A stretch of 64,000 bases of DNA from Acestrorhynchus altus (GCA_034509495.1 CM067523.1:18758379-18822378), one strand, 5' to 3'. Shown: positions 43,500 to 54,439, numbered from the stretch's first letter. Notes: a model not told the origin generated them from the letters alone. Translations and numbers: made by a program.

Positions 43500-44070
43500 A
43501 ACTAATTTTGCTGTATATTTTCATAGTTTGACATCAAAACTTTCAATATGTATTAATACAAGACAGTCACATAACAGATCCTAGGCTAGATTTGTCTTCG
43601 TTTGAATTGAAAATATTGACAAAACTTTGTAAGAATTTGACCTTGTTTTCATCAAATTTTACTTTCTCCCACATCTTATTGGAACAAGTCATAATATATA
43701 TTATCTCTCACTTTAATCCTGTTGGTAATAGATCATCCAGAGTGTTTTTGAACTGGAAATGCAAAGATTTAGATGAATTATTTTTGATTGACAATGATAT
43801 TTCTAATATTAAAATATAATTTTTCAAAATTCTTGACACTCATTCAAATAAAGAAAAAAGAACAACCTGAATTTCCTTTATTATTACTCTTATTTATGTA
43901 CGTTTCAGTAGCGTACCTTCTCAGGATTCTGAAATTTGAACACTATGTGAGCAGTCTGGGGCGGTGACATAAGCCCCACCCCTCTCTCTAATCAGTCAGA
44001 GTCTGTATGCAGGTTGAGCATGTACACGTGGACAGAGCAGTAAACATGCACTGGAAACTGTCTACATGGA
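43500..44070 (-). mobile_element. Family X copy 5
   Basis: Distal words CAGATCCTAGGCTAG and GATCATCCAGAGTG, then TTCTCAGGATTCTGAAATTT and GCCCCACCCCTCTCTCTAAT, then GGTTGAGCATGTACACGTGG and AACATGCACTGGAAACTG. Near full length. Confidence 0.7.
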
Positions 44071-44819
44071 TGAAACGGGAGGTTTCATTGGCTTAATGCA
44101 ATAGAAAAAGATTACATAAAGTGCAAAACCCAACATAAGATGAAGGTTAACTCTTCATTTTTGACATATTTGATCTTATGCTCTACATTCTGGAGCTTTA
44201 AAAACGAACGAAATGGTACTAAATGGTCATTAACTAAGAAACGCTGACAGCCTGCATTTAAGGCCTGCATTGTTTCATACCGGAGCTGAAGGACGCCAGT
44301 AATCTGTGCCACAGCTCTGTTGCTAGCAAGACAAAGCCAGCAGCATCGTCTCATTGGTTTTTAATCGGCAATTCTGTTCTGGCAGTCCACCTCAATTAAG
44401 TGTCTTGTTTTACAACAGTCTATAACTGAACGGTCTCTCTTATCCAGCTAGTCATAATGTCGATTTCTGCCAAATTACAACAAATTGTCAGGAAACTTGT
44501 AAAGAAACCCCGATGCAAGGGGATCGGCTTTGCCTGGGTTCTAATTGTGGCTTGGAAAGCCAGTGTTTGCCATTGTGTCAGCTGTGCAAAGTTTAAACTG
44601 TTGGCGAATTTCATTACCCTTCGTAAGTGCACTCTTCCCTCTGCACTTGTCGATAGCGAATAGTCATTTTTGCTTCTCCATTGGGCCGCATTGTCTCATC
44701 ATCAGGAAACTCAATTTAGCTCTGATTACTCTGCAAATTTCTACACTGTCACTTCCTGACATGCATACACACACACGCAGTAAAATATGCCTGTACACTT
44801 ATCTAGCTCCCCCCTCACA

Positions 44820-44820
<1 letters not shown>

Positions 44821-44865
<45 letters not shown>
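44821..44865. repeat. (CA)n microsatellite
   Basis: About 22 CA units. The DNA at 44070-44820 before it is single-copy without a supported gene. Confidence 0.96.
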
Positions 44866-44867
<2 letters not shown>

Positions 44868-44869
44868 GC

Positions 44870-45555
44870 ACTGTCTGCCTGCTCACTTTTTTGCTGAGGC
44901 CACTATCTCCTGGTCTTAGATTGTGTGTGTGATTGACAGCTCAGGGGCCTTTAATAGGGTTTGTAATAGATTCCTGATGCCTCTCATGCTCCTCTGGAGA
45001 AAACCCAGACAGCTCTGTGCTCGGCCGTCCTCGTGTCAATCCTGCCTCCTCTCAGCTCAGAAAGGCTTATCTCTGCCTCAGCCTCGACGCTGACGCTCAT
45101 AGACAGATTAGCAGCCTCGCTTACAGCGCCCTGCTTTCACTGCAGTGCGGCCCATACTGCTGTTCAAAGGCTTAGAATTAGGTTTGATCGCTATGGTTTT
45201 AGTCATATATGACTATTAGGCTATAAATACACGTACTTCTTCCATTGTATCCAATTTTTATTGGCAATTCCCTCCAAACATGAAAAAGTGAAAAGGGTAT
45301 AAGGATATACTTAACTACACCAGCCTTTTCTTATAGGTATAGAGGAGTAGGTGAAGTCTGACAGGGAGAAAGAAAAAAAAAAGTGCTGTTTTATCAAATG
45401 ATTTGTTTTTTTTTTTCAAATTCATAACATATTCCGGGTCCAGTGTATCAACTCATTTCAGTGAAGATTATCTCGTAGTCTCATCTAATCAGCTATGATT
45501 GATTTAGAGGCAGAAAAACAAGCTCTTAACTCTTCCAAACCCAAATTCCCTGGTA
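44870..45555. other. Single-copy DNA, no gene seen
   Basis: GC-richer part at 45000-45160 (CTCGGCCGTCC, CTCGACGCTGACGCTC) without an open frame. Confidence 0.3.
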
Positions 45556-45559
45556 TTTA

Positions 45560-46035
45560 GATGCTGTTTTCTAGGCTTCATAACTCATACCAGTTTAAAT
45601 ACCAAAGAAGCCTTCCAGTGCATGTTTACTGCTCTGTCAACACAAAGGTGCCCATAAACCACCTGTGTTGCATGCAGGGCAATTTGTCCTCCGTATTCAT
45701 CCCATCTACACTAGGGGGCAGTGAGCACACGTGCCCGGAGCGGTGGGTAGCCCCATGGGGAGCAGCTGGGGAGTCGAGAGCCTTGCTCAAAGGCACTTCA
45801 ATCATGTCCTACCAATTAAGGGATTCAACCAGTCTGGTTCCCTACCCAGCAGGCTACAGCTTGACTTGCATTTAGACTCCAACTGACCAACAAGAGTGGG
45901 CGGGGATACGGACATTACTGACCCAGACATTGGGTTATAGATGAATACGAGAATGGAAAGGCTGTTTGCTCTTTGTGCTCACAAGGTGCTCGGATTTCAG
46001 AATAAAGGTCCTGAAAATGGATAATACTGATATGT
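45560..46035 (+). mobile_element. Family X copy 6, interrupted
   Basis: The left part (CTAGGCTTCATAA, CCAGTGCATGTTTACTGCTC) ends near 45644. The right part resumes near 45866 (TTTAGACTCCAACTGACC, GTGGGCGGGG, ACATTGGGTTATAGATG, TTTCAGAATAAAGGTCCTGA). A separate repeat lies between. Confidence 0.75.
45645..45866. mobile_element. Repeat nested in family X copy 6
   Basis: CTACACTAGGGGGCAGTGAG, CACACGTGCCCGGAGCGG and GGGAGCAGCTGGGGAG, then CTCAAAGGCACTTCAATCAT. From memory this is a common fish interspersed repeat. It interrupts the host repeat, so it is younger. Confidence 0.6.
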
Positions 46036-46780
46036 TTATAAACAGGATTTCTTTTTGTTTTAAACGTTTTATTTAGGACAATGGTAAACACATACAACAA
46101 TTCACATACATAACACAAAATATAGTAAATAAATAGTAAGGGAGTATACCTCATACAATATAACATTATACCACTGCTCAATTTAACCAAATATCCAAAA
46201 AACAAACAAACAAAAACAGATAAGGGGCTAAATAAATAAAATAAATAAATAAAGGGGGTACTAAATAACACTAAGTAAATAAAGTGCACAAAATAAATAA
46301 ATAAAACAGGGGTGGATGGGTAAGAAATCAGTCAGTCATCAGGAAAATCCTTAAGTGACGCAGTGTATAACAAACTTGGATTCCATTTACAGTAGAATGT
46401 TGCCGTGTCACCTTTTGTTGTAAATTTGATATAAACAGGATTTCTGAGATGGAGTGTTTTAGTGCTTATAAGCAAAAAATATCCAACACATTTCATACAA
46501 TTATTTAAATTCTGTTTATATACTTTACACATGTTTAGTAAATTTAAGTACATCAGACTATGAAAAACATTGCACAGAACTGGCCTTGGGTTCTAAATGT
46601 TCATACAGCAACTGTGTAAAAAAATATATACATTAAAAATAAAAAGTGAGAACATGTTTTACACAACAGAAACAGAGGGCTATACTGAGGAACACTACGT
46701 AATGCACGCTGACAGGCCAGAAGTCAGTGTATCAGTATAAACAGATTGTGATGTATTGTTAACTCAGGGGACAGCTTGGG
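46036..46780. other. A-rich DNA with AAAT repeats
   Basis: An A-rich part at 46185-46300 contains AAATAAAT units. A tract starting with TTTTATTTAGGACAATGG at 46066 could be a reversed LINE or cDNA 3' end. No coding support. Confidence 0.35.
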
Positions 46781-46784
46781 ATCC

Positions 46785-47560
46785 CCATACCTGTATAAGT
46801 TGTGAGGTGTTATCTTGTGAGTGAGGTTGAACATTGGCGACCTTGCTCATGGCAAAGCAACGTGAATTATGGGAATATGTGAGTCATGATAGTGGGTGCC
46901 AGGTGGATAGGACATTCCATTTAGAAGCCGTGTGGACATTAAACATTACTCGAGCCACGGTGTCACATGTGTTGCAGGAATTTGTCTCAGAGCCAATTCT
47001 AGACAGCTTGGGCCAACTGACTCAAAAGGTCACCAGTGGAACGTAGTGGGCACTGGTCAGTAACACTATCCTGGCTGCCTCGAACTTGCCATGAGCACAC
47101 TGGCCAGTGTTCAGGTTTCCCAGAATAAAAGCTACCCAGAAAAGCACTTTCCATATAAGTGTCTGAATCAAAAATGAAATCACTGAAATGAAGGTTGGAC
47201 AGCCTGGAATAGTGCTGAGGCAGCTCAGCTGGGCCCTAGTGGACCAACATGGTTAGAGGGAGCCCAGCAGAACGCAGACCAGCAGTGTGCAGTGGAATGG
47301 GAGCATTCTCCTGAGAGACAATGTGAGAAGACAAACCCACCAGGGCCAGAGAAACCGGGAGGGGGGTGGGAGTAACAATAAGACACTCAATAACACTGCC
47401 TGGCGTGCCTTAATGGTGCCAGTTTGGCAGTGGGTGTGTACGTTCAGGTGGCCAGCTCATCACCTGCCAGTCATGCTGAATTGGGGGACCGTCCCATTTG
47501 GTCCTGACAGGTTCACGGGTTCTGAATAGGGGATCAGGGAGCAGCAGTGGTGTGGGATTT
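46785..47560 (+). mobile_element. Tc1-like relic
   Basis: The frame at 46834-47046 reads HDSGCQVDRTFHLEAVW then ITRATVSHVLQEFVS, a degraded helix-turn-helix of Tc1 type (R-x-T-V-S). The beginning is paralogous to 4640-4800. Downstream, the coding sense is lost to stops and shifts. No termini found. Confidence 0.5.
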
Positions 47561-47640
47561 GTGTGTTTGAGTGACATTCTACAGTATTTACCAATATATT
47601 GATTTATTTGTCAGTTGTCATAACCTCCATATACACCAAG

Positions 47641-47950
47641 TAACCATTACATTATGACCACCTTGTTTCTAAACTTGCTCTCCATTCCATTAGGTCCTCT
47701 TACCATATAGGAGCACTTTGTAGTTCTATTTTCTATGGTCAGGACCCCACAGGACCACCACAGAACTTGTATTGTTTGGATGGTCATTATAAGCACTGCC
47801 ATGACACTGACGGTGGTGGTGGTGTGTTGGTGTGTGTTGCGCTGAGACACTGGTAATGCCAGTGCTGGTGGAGGGCTTAGTGTCCAGCACTACTGCATCC
47901 GGTCCACTTGTACCAGTGCAGCACACACTAACACACCACCACAGAAACAC
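47641..47950. mobile_element. Family P element with left end
   Basis: Left end ACATTATGACCACCTTGTTT, then GGAGCACTTTGTAGTTCT, AGGACCCCACAGGACCACC and a shortened middle ending in CACACTAACACACCACCAC. It shows the complete outer left end missing from the full palindromes. Confidence 0.75.
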
Positions 47951-48690
47951 AGATTACAGTCTGTTATTATGGATTATATAGATTATAAATCCTTATTTAC
48001 ATTATTGTGGTCTTTCCTGACCTGACTATGTTAGAGAAGGTGCTGACATAGCTGAGGAATCATGGCCTGAAACTAAAGGCACGTCCACCATGACACTATA
48101 TGGTGTCATATAGTGGGAGACCCAGTTACTTAAAGCGCTTTTGGAGAACTGGAATGCCTACAAGGATGTATTTTTGTGGCTGAGACAAAGGAGGCCAGGT
48201 TAGGAGCACCTGAGGGAGCATGTCTTCTCCATGGCATGGAAAGCGCCTGCTATTCACTGAGGGAATATCTCTGGAGTAGGTAAAGAGGACTGTCCTTGGG
48301 GAAGGCTGTTTTTAAACCCAGTTCATTTCATGTAAGATCTCGAGATTCATTTAAACTCTGCTATCTGATTGGCTGCATCTGAATACTTTTGTTATTTTTT
48401 AGTAAAGAAGAGATTATTATAAATGCAAACTAATAATTGTAACATAACTCATCAAAATGATTGCGTTTTCAGCACAAAAACACTCCAGATGAGTGTAACG
48501 ATGTAAAAATTATACATCCACGTTACGTACGTAACTGTTTCTTACCTGTGCATGATTCACACCCACCCTGTGCCAAAAGAGTACCAGACTGGAAGACTCT
48601 GAGTTTTACTTACCTGGGTGAGTCCATCTCGTGCTGAAGGAGAGGGGAGGTTGGACTGGTGAAGAGACAAAGAGAAGAATGGTTAAATAC
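47951..48690. other. Single-copy DNA with small hairpin
   Basis: CACTATATG (48094-48102) and CATATAGTG (48107-48115) form a perfect 9-bp stem with a 4-base loop. Nothing else recognised. Confidence 0.4.
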
Positions 48691-48691
48691 C

Positions 48692-49140
48692 TGTAGCTAT
48701 TGTCTAATTGAATGATGATGTCATAAACCTGTGTGGGGAACAGTAAAGGGGACTGTTGATCATCGAGTATAATTGTAAGTTGACGACAGTTACATGCTGT
48801 AAGGTGGACACTACCTTTGTTAATATTGGTAGAGTCTAGGGGGAGGAGCTACCAGTATATAACCTGCTCTGAGTGAGAGAGAGGGGGAGTAGAGTTGAGG
48901 GAAGGAAAGAGAACTAGTGTACTGTGTGAACGGCGTGAACGGCCCTGTTAATGACTTTGCAGTCATTGGTCAGAGCCACTGAAGTTAGTGGAAAGCTTTT
49001 GCTTTATTATTATTTTCTTTTCCTTTATTTTTCTAATTTTGTATATATGTAACTATTTATTCTGCTAATAAATCGGTCAATGGGTACGGCCATTTTTCCT
49101 CTGACCCCTCGCCCTATGTTTACCCATGAAGTGGGCTACA
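48692..49140 (+). mobile_element. Probable solo LTR
   Basis: A 449-bp block that begins TGTAGC and ends GGCTACA, the inverted TG...CA form of LTR ends. Inside: GGGGGAGGAGC, then TATATAA at 48856-48862, a purine-rich leader and AATAAA at 49067-49072. This is the U3-R-U5 order. No primer-binding site, polypurine tract or coding region adjoins it. I could not find a clean target duplication, so the exact ends are tentative. Confidence 0.55.
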
Positions 49141-49234
49141 CCTTCCCTAGTTAGAAGAACCTACTTAGTCAGAGTGGTCAATTTCTGACCGGATTTACTA
49201 GGAAGAACTGATGGAAAAAGGGTAGATTTGATCC

Positions 49235-49365
49235 AAACATTGTCCAATTTACACAAATATTTAAATTCTGTTCATATTTACATCTCAAATGAAGACCTGC
49301 CTGAAATGAAGATCTCCAGATGTGATCTCTTATCAGGTATGTGTGATTGTTTACTATAAATACAT
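49235..49365 (+). mobile_element. Family X distal fragment
   Basis: TTTACATCTCAAATGAAGAC and GGTATGTGTGATTG match the distal words of family X at 61300-61395 (ACGTCTCAAATGAAGACATA, GGTATGTGTAG). Confidence 0.5.
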
Positions 49366-49439
49366 AGAACTAATGAAAATATCCCACAAATTTGGCAACG
49401 GAGTTCTAAAGGTTAGAACCTCCTTCCCCACTTCCCTCG

Positions 49440-50060
49440 CTTGATACCGCACGGCACTACATCATTGAGCTAAATGGAGTTGGAGGAGAATGATAACCAC
49501 ATTTACGAGCGAACAGATGCTTGCATTTGGCCAACATCACACGGAAAGATACATGGAAAGCAAGAGTGAGGCCAATTATGCTCCCTAGGACTGTTGCCCG
49601 ATAATCAAACTAGCAATTTCCTAACGAAGGGCTTAAAACCAATTTTGTATAATATGTTTAGAAGTTTTAAAAGAGAGCAAACGGAGGTTTTTACAGTATG
49701 CGTTGTAATAGTTTTTTAATGTTATAGTAGGAGAATTAGCAACACAGCACAAAGAAAGGGGAATGTCTGCTGGCCTTGCATTGAATCCTTTGTTTATTTG
49801 TGTGGTAAATGACTAGTGTTAGCCTCCTGTGACATCTAATAACAGCTTAATGAAAGCGTGCTCCATAATAACGGCCCTCTCACAGCCAGTGCAACTTTGG
49901 CTCGTGTCTGGAGCGCAGCAGGCGTGTCTGTAAATGAGGGCCTCTGTCGAAGCTGTGCAGGGAAATATTTTACCTGGATGAGTGTCTTGTTTAGGATAAT
50001 CACTTGGAGGGAAATGCCATTTCACACTGACCCCATCTGACCTTTGTTAAATCGAGCTCT
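49440..50060. other. Candidate conserved non-coding blocks
   Basis: Repeat-free stretches with CATTGAGCTAAATGGAG, GGCCAATTATGCTCCC, GATAATCAAACTAGC, GCTTAATGAAAGCGTG and CTCCATAATAACGG. No coding signal. Conservation is inference. Confidence 0.3.
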
Positions 50061-50187
50061 GAAAGGAAAGAGGAGACTCGGTTGTGGCTTGATGGTGGAC
50101 AGCAAGAATGAGCGTAGATGTTTTAGGATCTACGTAACACACAGGCAGCACAAAGATTTAGTAACGTGATCGTGACCGTGATTACAG

Positions 50188-50540
50188 GCTGAGGTCCATC
50201 TGTTTCTCTCCATACTTGATTGTCCTGCTTTCACCCTGATCTTCAATGGTCAGGACCCCACAGGACCGCCACCGAGCAGGTATTATGTGGGTGGTGGGTG
50301 GTTCTCAGCACTGCAGTGACAGTGACGTGGTGGTGGTGTGGTGCAGGTGGCTCAGACAGCAGTGCTCTCAGTGTCGCTGCTGGACTGAAACTTGTGAGCA
50401 CTGGTGAACTGGGCAGAAAGAGATGAGCTTGTGTCCCTGACTTTACATCGATAAGGAAGAGCATCTAGGTAGGGTGGACAGTGAGTGGACACTCATGCCA
50501 GTGCAACACACACTAACTCACCACCACCATGTCCGTGTCA
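50188..50540. mobile_element. Family P element, shortened centre
   Basis: GGTCCATCTGTTTCTCTCC, GCTTTCACCCTGATCTTC, CAGGACCCCACAGGACCGCC and CAGCACTGCAGTGAC, then a shortened centre and ACACACTAACTCACCACCAC. The far arm is cut. Confidence 0.75.
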
Positions 50541-50599
50541 AAACCTGTAAATAAATATCTTTAGTGTGGTGCAATGATACATGAACTTGATTCTAGTGC

Positions 50600-51365
50600 T
50601 CTGGTGTGCGATACCTTACAGACAGCTTGTGCAGCTGCCCCCATGCTTTAGCTCGAATGGAACTGTTCACCCTCCGAACAGAAGCTACAAAAGATCACAT
50701 TTGTGGGCAGAGGAGATGTATCGGATCTGTATTTTTGCTGCAAGTGGTCCAGATGTCACTGCTGAACATGTGGTTGGAGGTACAGGCTGTAGCTCTTCAT
50801 CACGCTACCTGTGTTATGTAACATGATTCACTTGTAAGTCACTCTGGACAAGAGCGTCAAACACTGTTAATGGCTAAGGGCATTTTGCATGACCCATTGG
50901 AGCCTTGTGCTCATGCTACCACCCCCATGCTTTAGGTAACACCGGGTTTGTCCACCCTAAGAACACAAGGTATTGAAAGATCATGTGTGGGCAGAGGAGA
51001 TGTATGAGATCGGTAGTTTTGTTGCAACTGGTTCAGACATCACTGGCACACGCATGGCAGTGGGAATACAGGCTGTACCTTCATTCACACCAGTCAAAAC
51101 CAGTCAAAGGGTTTCAGCCCGATGCTGCCAATGGCTAAGGACGTCCTGAGTGACGCAGTGGTGCCTTGTGCTTGTGCAAGCAAGCGCTCTCATGCTTCAG
51201 ATAAAATGGGGCTGTCCAGATTCAGAACGGAGGCTACAAAAAGATCCCGTTTGTTGTCAGAGGAAAAACATCGGCTTGTGGTTTTCGCTGAAACTGGCTC
51301 AGATGTTATTGCTGAACTCGTGACAGGGGAGATAAAGGCCGTATTTCCAGTGAATGTATGAGAGT
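50600..51365 (+). repeat. Three tandem copies of a ~270-bp repeat
   Basis: Units at about 50600-50870, 50905-51130 and 51160-51365. Shared words: CATGCTTTAG or CATGCTTCAG, CGAACAGAAGCTACAAAAGA or GAACGGAGGCTACAAAAAGA, GGGCAGAGGAGATGTAT, and TGGTCCAGATGTCACTGCTG or TGGCTCAGATGTTATTGCTG. The spacing between repeated words is about 250-300 bp. Words such as GTAAGTCACTCTGGACAAGA link the unit to a fish SINE tail. Confidence 0.65.
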
Positions 51366-51479
51366 GGAGTGGATCTAGAGCGAGGTTCTGTCCTTGTCTA
51401 GTCGAGTCGGCCTGCTGATCTTGCTGGCTCTCTGAAGTCTGTCTCAGTCCGGTCTCATTCCTCAGCCACTGTCAAGCGG

Positions 51480-52225
51480 AGCCAATAGTTAGTCTCATCA
51501 CCATGATAGATGGCCACATTATCGCTGCATGACACCCTCTAACACCACTACCACTGTGGAGCGCCCAGGAAGGGAGGAGGAAAAAAAGGAGGGGAAGAAA
51601 AAGCTTGAGTCAGCTCGATTGATCCTATGCTTTTTGGAAGCTGGATACTTCGGAGATTTGACAAAGTTTTTGACAGTTTTCCTTTGTAAGGTCAGCGTGT
51701 TTGAATTAATGGCCACTTCATCGCCGCGGCGCCAGCCAGAGTCCCCTCGCACATAACGACACAGTGTAACCCATAACCCTCTGCTGTGACGATGATGTTA
51801 AAAGGTCAGGTTCATCTGAGGTGATTAAAAGTTGCAGTCAATCGACCTGCCATAAGCACTGCAGAGGATTTATTGGATGAGGCGAATCACTGGGATTGAT
51901 TACCGCTGAGTACAATGTGATGTGCCAGATGCTGGAGCGCTACGAAATAGAGCGTAGAATATTAATCTCAGTCACAAATACGCCGACGTTACTTTCCAGT
52001 CCAGCTGTGGGCCTGTGACAGGGGGAGCGAAGCTTCCTACAGGAGCATAATCAAAACGTAACAATGACTAATGAATAATAGAAAATCGCAAGCGATCATA
52101 AACAGAAAGCTACGCAACTGTTTATTTTTCATGTTCCCGTTTCCAGAAATGAAAGGGAAGGATCCTTTTAAACAGCATGAAAGGGGCCGAACAACAAACA
52201 AAGCTGTTCAGAGCCAAAATAACAT
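51480..52225. other. Candidate conserved non-coding blocks
   Basis: Repeat-free segment with GATGGCCACATTATCGCTGC, TTTGAATTAATGGCCAC, GAGGTGATTAAAAGTTGC, GGGATTGATTACCGCTGAG and GAATATTAATCTCAG. Short frames have no known domain. It lies directly upstream of a tandem duplication. Conservation is inference. Confidence 0.38.
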
Positions 52226-52227
52226 GA

Positions 52228-52838
52228 AATCAATGAAAATGCAATTAATACTCTGAACAAATGCCTCGAATCCGTCAAAGGCGCCCAGTGTCAGTACTTC
52301 TGAAAAACGTCTAAAACAATTAAGAAGTAAAACACGGAGCTCCGGCTCATCAAACACGACACACACATCAGTAAACAAGCATGTTTATTAGGATGTGATC
52401 TTTTTTTGGCCGCTGTTTTAAAGCCAAGTGCATGATCCAGATTGAACAGTTTCAGCTAAATTAGATCATAAGGGTGACGCAATAGTGCTGCTGGATGGGC
52501 AACACTCCAGTGAGCCTCTAAGAAGGACACTGAACTGCTGTCTGTAAAGGTCACTCTCGGAGAGATCCTACGTTTTTTTTCCTGTATGGAATTTCTTTCT
52601 TCCGAGCTGTACAAAACGATGTGGGTTTATACACCTACAGCAGTTCAAATCCATCGTTTATTTTATCATCTCTCTTTTTCCTTATAATAAAACGGGTAGT
52701 TCCTGTTACTGTGCCTTTAACAAGGCTAATATATGTAAATAAGTTCTGCCTGGCTGTGCCTCCCTCAAAAACCCCCTCGGAACTCTAACACTACTGAGAG
52801 GAGGTGTGAGAGAGGTGTGACCTGCTCTCCTAAAAGAA
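52228..52838. repeat. Tandem duplication, copy A (empty site)
   Basis: The first copy shares long runs with 52927-53840: CAAGCATGTTTATTAGGATG, TTTCAGCTAAATTAGATC, AAGGGTGACGCAATAGTGCT, GGGCAACACTCCAGTGAGCC and CTGAACTGCTGTCTGTAAAG. The offset is 699 bp at the left end. Copy A reads TTTATACACCTACAGC where copy B contains an LTR-like insertion. Its right end runs into the 5' part of a Tc1-like element. Confidence 0.9.
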
Positions 52839-52926
52839 CAGCACAAAAACATTGCAATTCTGCATAGAAACCTTATTCCATCTGTGAAAAATGGTGGTGG
52901 TACTGTCATGATTTGGGAATGAATGG
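52839..52926 (+). mobile_element. Tc1-like fragment ending copy A
   Basis: CTTATTCCATCTGTGAAAAA then GGTGGTGGTACTGTCATGAT match the Tc1 relic at 54225-54265 (CTTTATTCTGTGAAACATGG, GGTGGTAGTATCATGG). Compared with that relic, about 350 bp is missing between copy A's left part and this fragment. Confidence 0.6.
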
Positions 52927-53840
52927 AATCAATGAAAACATAATTAATACTTAGAACAAATGCCTCCAGTCCATCAAAGGGACCCACTTCTGAAAGACGT
53001 CCAAAACAATTAAGAAGTACAACACTGAGCTCCAGCTCATCAGACAGGACACACACACACACATTAGTAAACAAGCATGTTTATTAGGATGGGATCTTCT
53101 CTGGCTGCTGTCTTAAAGCCAACCGCATGATCCAGTGTGAATAGTTTCAGCTAAATTAGATCATAAGGGTGACGCAATAGTGCTGCTGGATGGGCAACAC
53201 TCCAGTGAGCCTCTAAGAAGGACACTGAACTGCTGTCTGTAAAGGTCACTTTCAGAGAGATCCTACATTTTTCCTGTATCAAATTTTTCTCCTGAGCTTC
53301 GCTTCAAATGCTGTGGGTTTATACACTGTCACGTATCTCTCTTGTCCCTCTGGTCTCGTCTTTGTTTTTGTTTATCTCCTTTAGTGCTTCTGACCACATG
53401 TCCTGTCCTCCGTCCATTCCCAGCTGTGTCCTATTCGTAACCCTCATGTTCCAGTCTTGTCTAATGTTCTCTATGTATATAAGCCCCTTAGTCCCAGTCT
53501 GTCTTTGTCGGTCTTCTGGTTAACTTGTCTACTGGTCTTGTCGTTATGGTTATTGTGTTTATGTACCTTATGTACATGTACTTCCGCGACCTACTTGTTC
53601 ATTGAGTCTGTGTATGTTACATACGCCTAAAGGCATTAAATTCATTGTTTATTTTTAAAATCTCTCTTTATTCTTATAATAAAACAGGATGTTTCGGTTA
53701 CTGAGCCTTTAATGAGGCTAATATATGTAAAATATGCTCTCTTCTGATGTTCGGTTGTGTCTCTTTCAAAAAGCCATCAGAACTGTAGCACTCCTGAGAA
53801 GAGGCGTGAGAGAGAGGTGTAAGCGGGTGCCCTGTCTTAT
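52927..53840. repeat. Tandem duplication, copy B (filled site)
   Basis: Second copy of 52228-52838, enlarged by a 295-bp LTR-like insertion plus 5-bp duplication. Several CpG sites of copy A are TG, CA or lost here (ATCCGTC against GTCCATC, CTCCGGCTC against CTCCAGCTC). Confidence 0.9.
53327..53621 (+). mobile_element. Solo LTR with empty-site proof
   Basis: A 295-bp block that begins TGTCACG and ends TGTTACA. It has TATATAAGC at 53475-53483 and a CT-rich body. The flanks are TACAC (53322-53326) and TACGC (53622-53626), a 5-bp target duplication with one later change. Copy A shows the same site without the block, so insertion is established by comparison within the window. No internal retrovirus-like genes remain. 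From memory it resembles Gypsy-type fish LTRs. Confidence 0.8.
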
Positions 53841-54425
53841 TTAAAAAGGAATCTATCAAAGTCTGATCTTCACAACATATATTTGTGGAAATGTATCGTG
53901 GCACGAACAACAGAGGTTTCTGCGGAGCTCAGTAGACGAGTTGTTGATGCTCATCAGGCTGGAAAAGCTTACAAAACCTAAAGGGTTTGGACTCCAGCAA
54001 TCCACAGTCAGACAGATTGTGTTCAAATGTGGGAAATTCAAGACCATTCTTACCCTCCCCAGGAGTGCTCCACCCACAAAAATCACAGCAAGTGAAAGCC
54101 TTTCTCACATTGGCTAATGTTAATGTTCATAAGTCCCCCAGGAGAACACTGTGTCTGGCAGGTTTGCAAGGAGAAAGCTGCTGCTCTCCAAAAAAGAGCC
54201 ACCCAAAACACAACATTCCAGCATAGTAACTTTATTCTGTGAAACATGGTGGTGGTAGTATCATGGTTTGGGCCATTTTTGCTGCATCTGGGCCAGGACG
54301 GCTTGCCATCTTCGATGGAACAATGAGTTTTGAATTGAACCAGCAAATACTAAAGATAAATGTCATGATATCTCAAGAGAATGTGGACCATGCAACAAGA
54401 CAACAAGCACACAAGGTTGACCAGA
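53690..54425 (+). mobile_element. Tc1-like relic
   Basis: Broken element adjoining copy B. ATGTATCGTGGCACGAACAA opens the transposase start; further words include GGCTAATGTTAATGTTCATA. The frame at 54239-54487 reads KHGGGSIMVWAIFAASGPG then DGTMSFELNQQIL. The same block occurs at 59825-60395. Frameshifts and stops separate the parts, and the DDE end is missing. Confidence 0.75.
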
Positions 54426-54439
54426 GGAGGAAGGGTCCC

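Noticed and set aside
48094..48115. Regulatory hairpin
   Set aside because: A perfect 9-bp stem is seen, but such stems are expected by chance in 64 kb and nothing nearby suggests a function.
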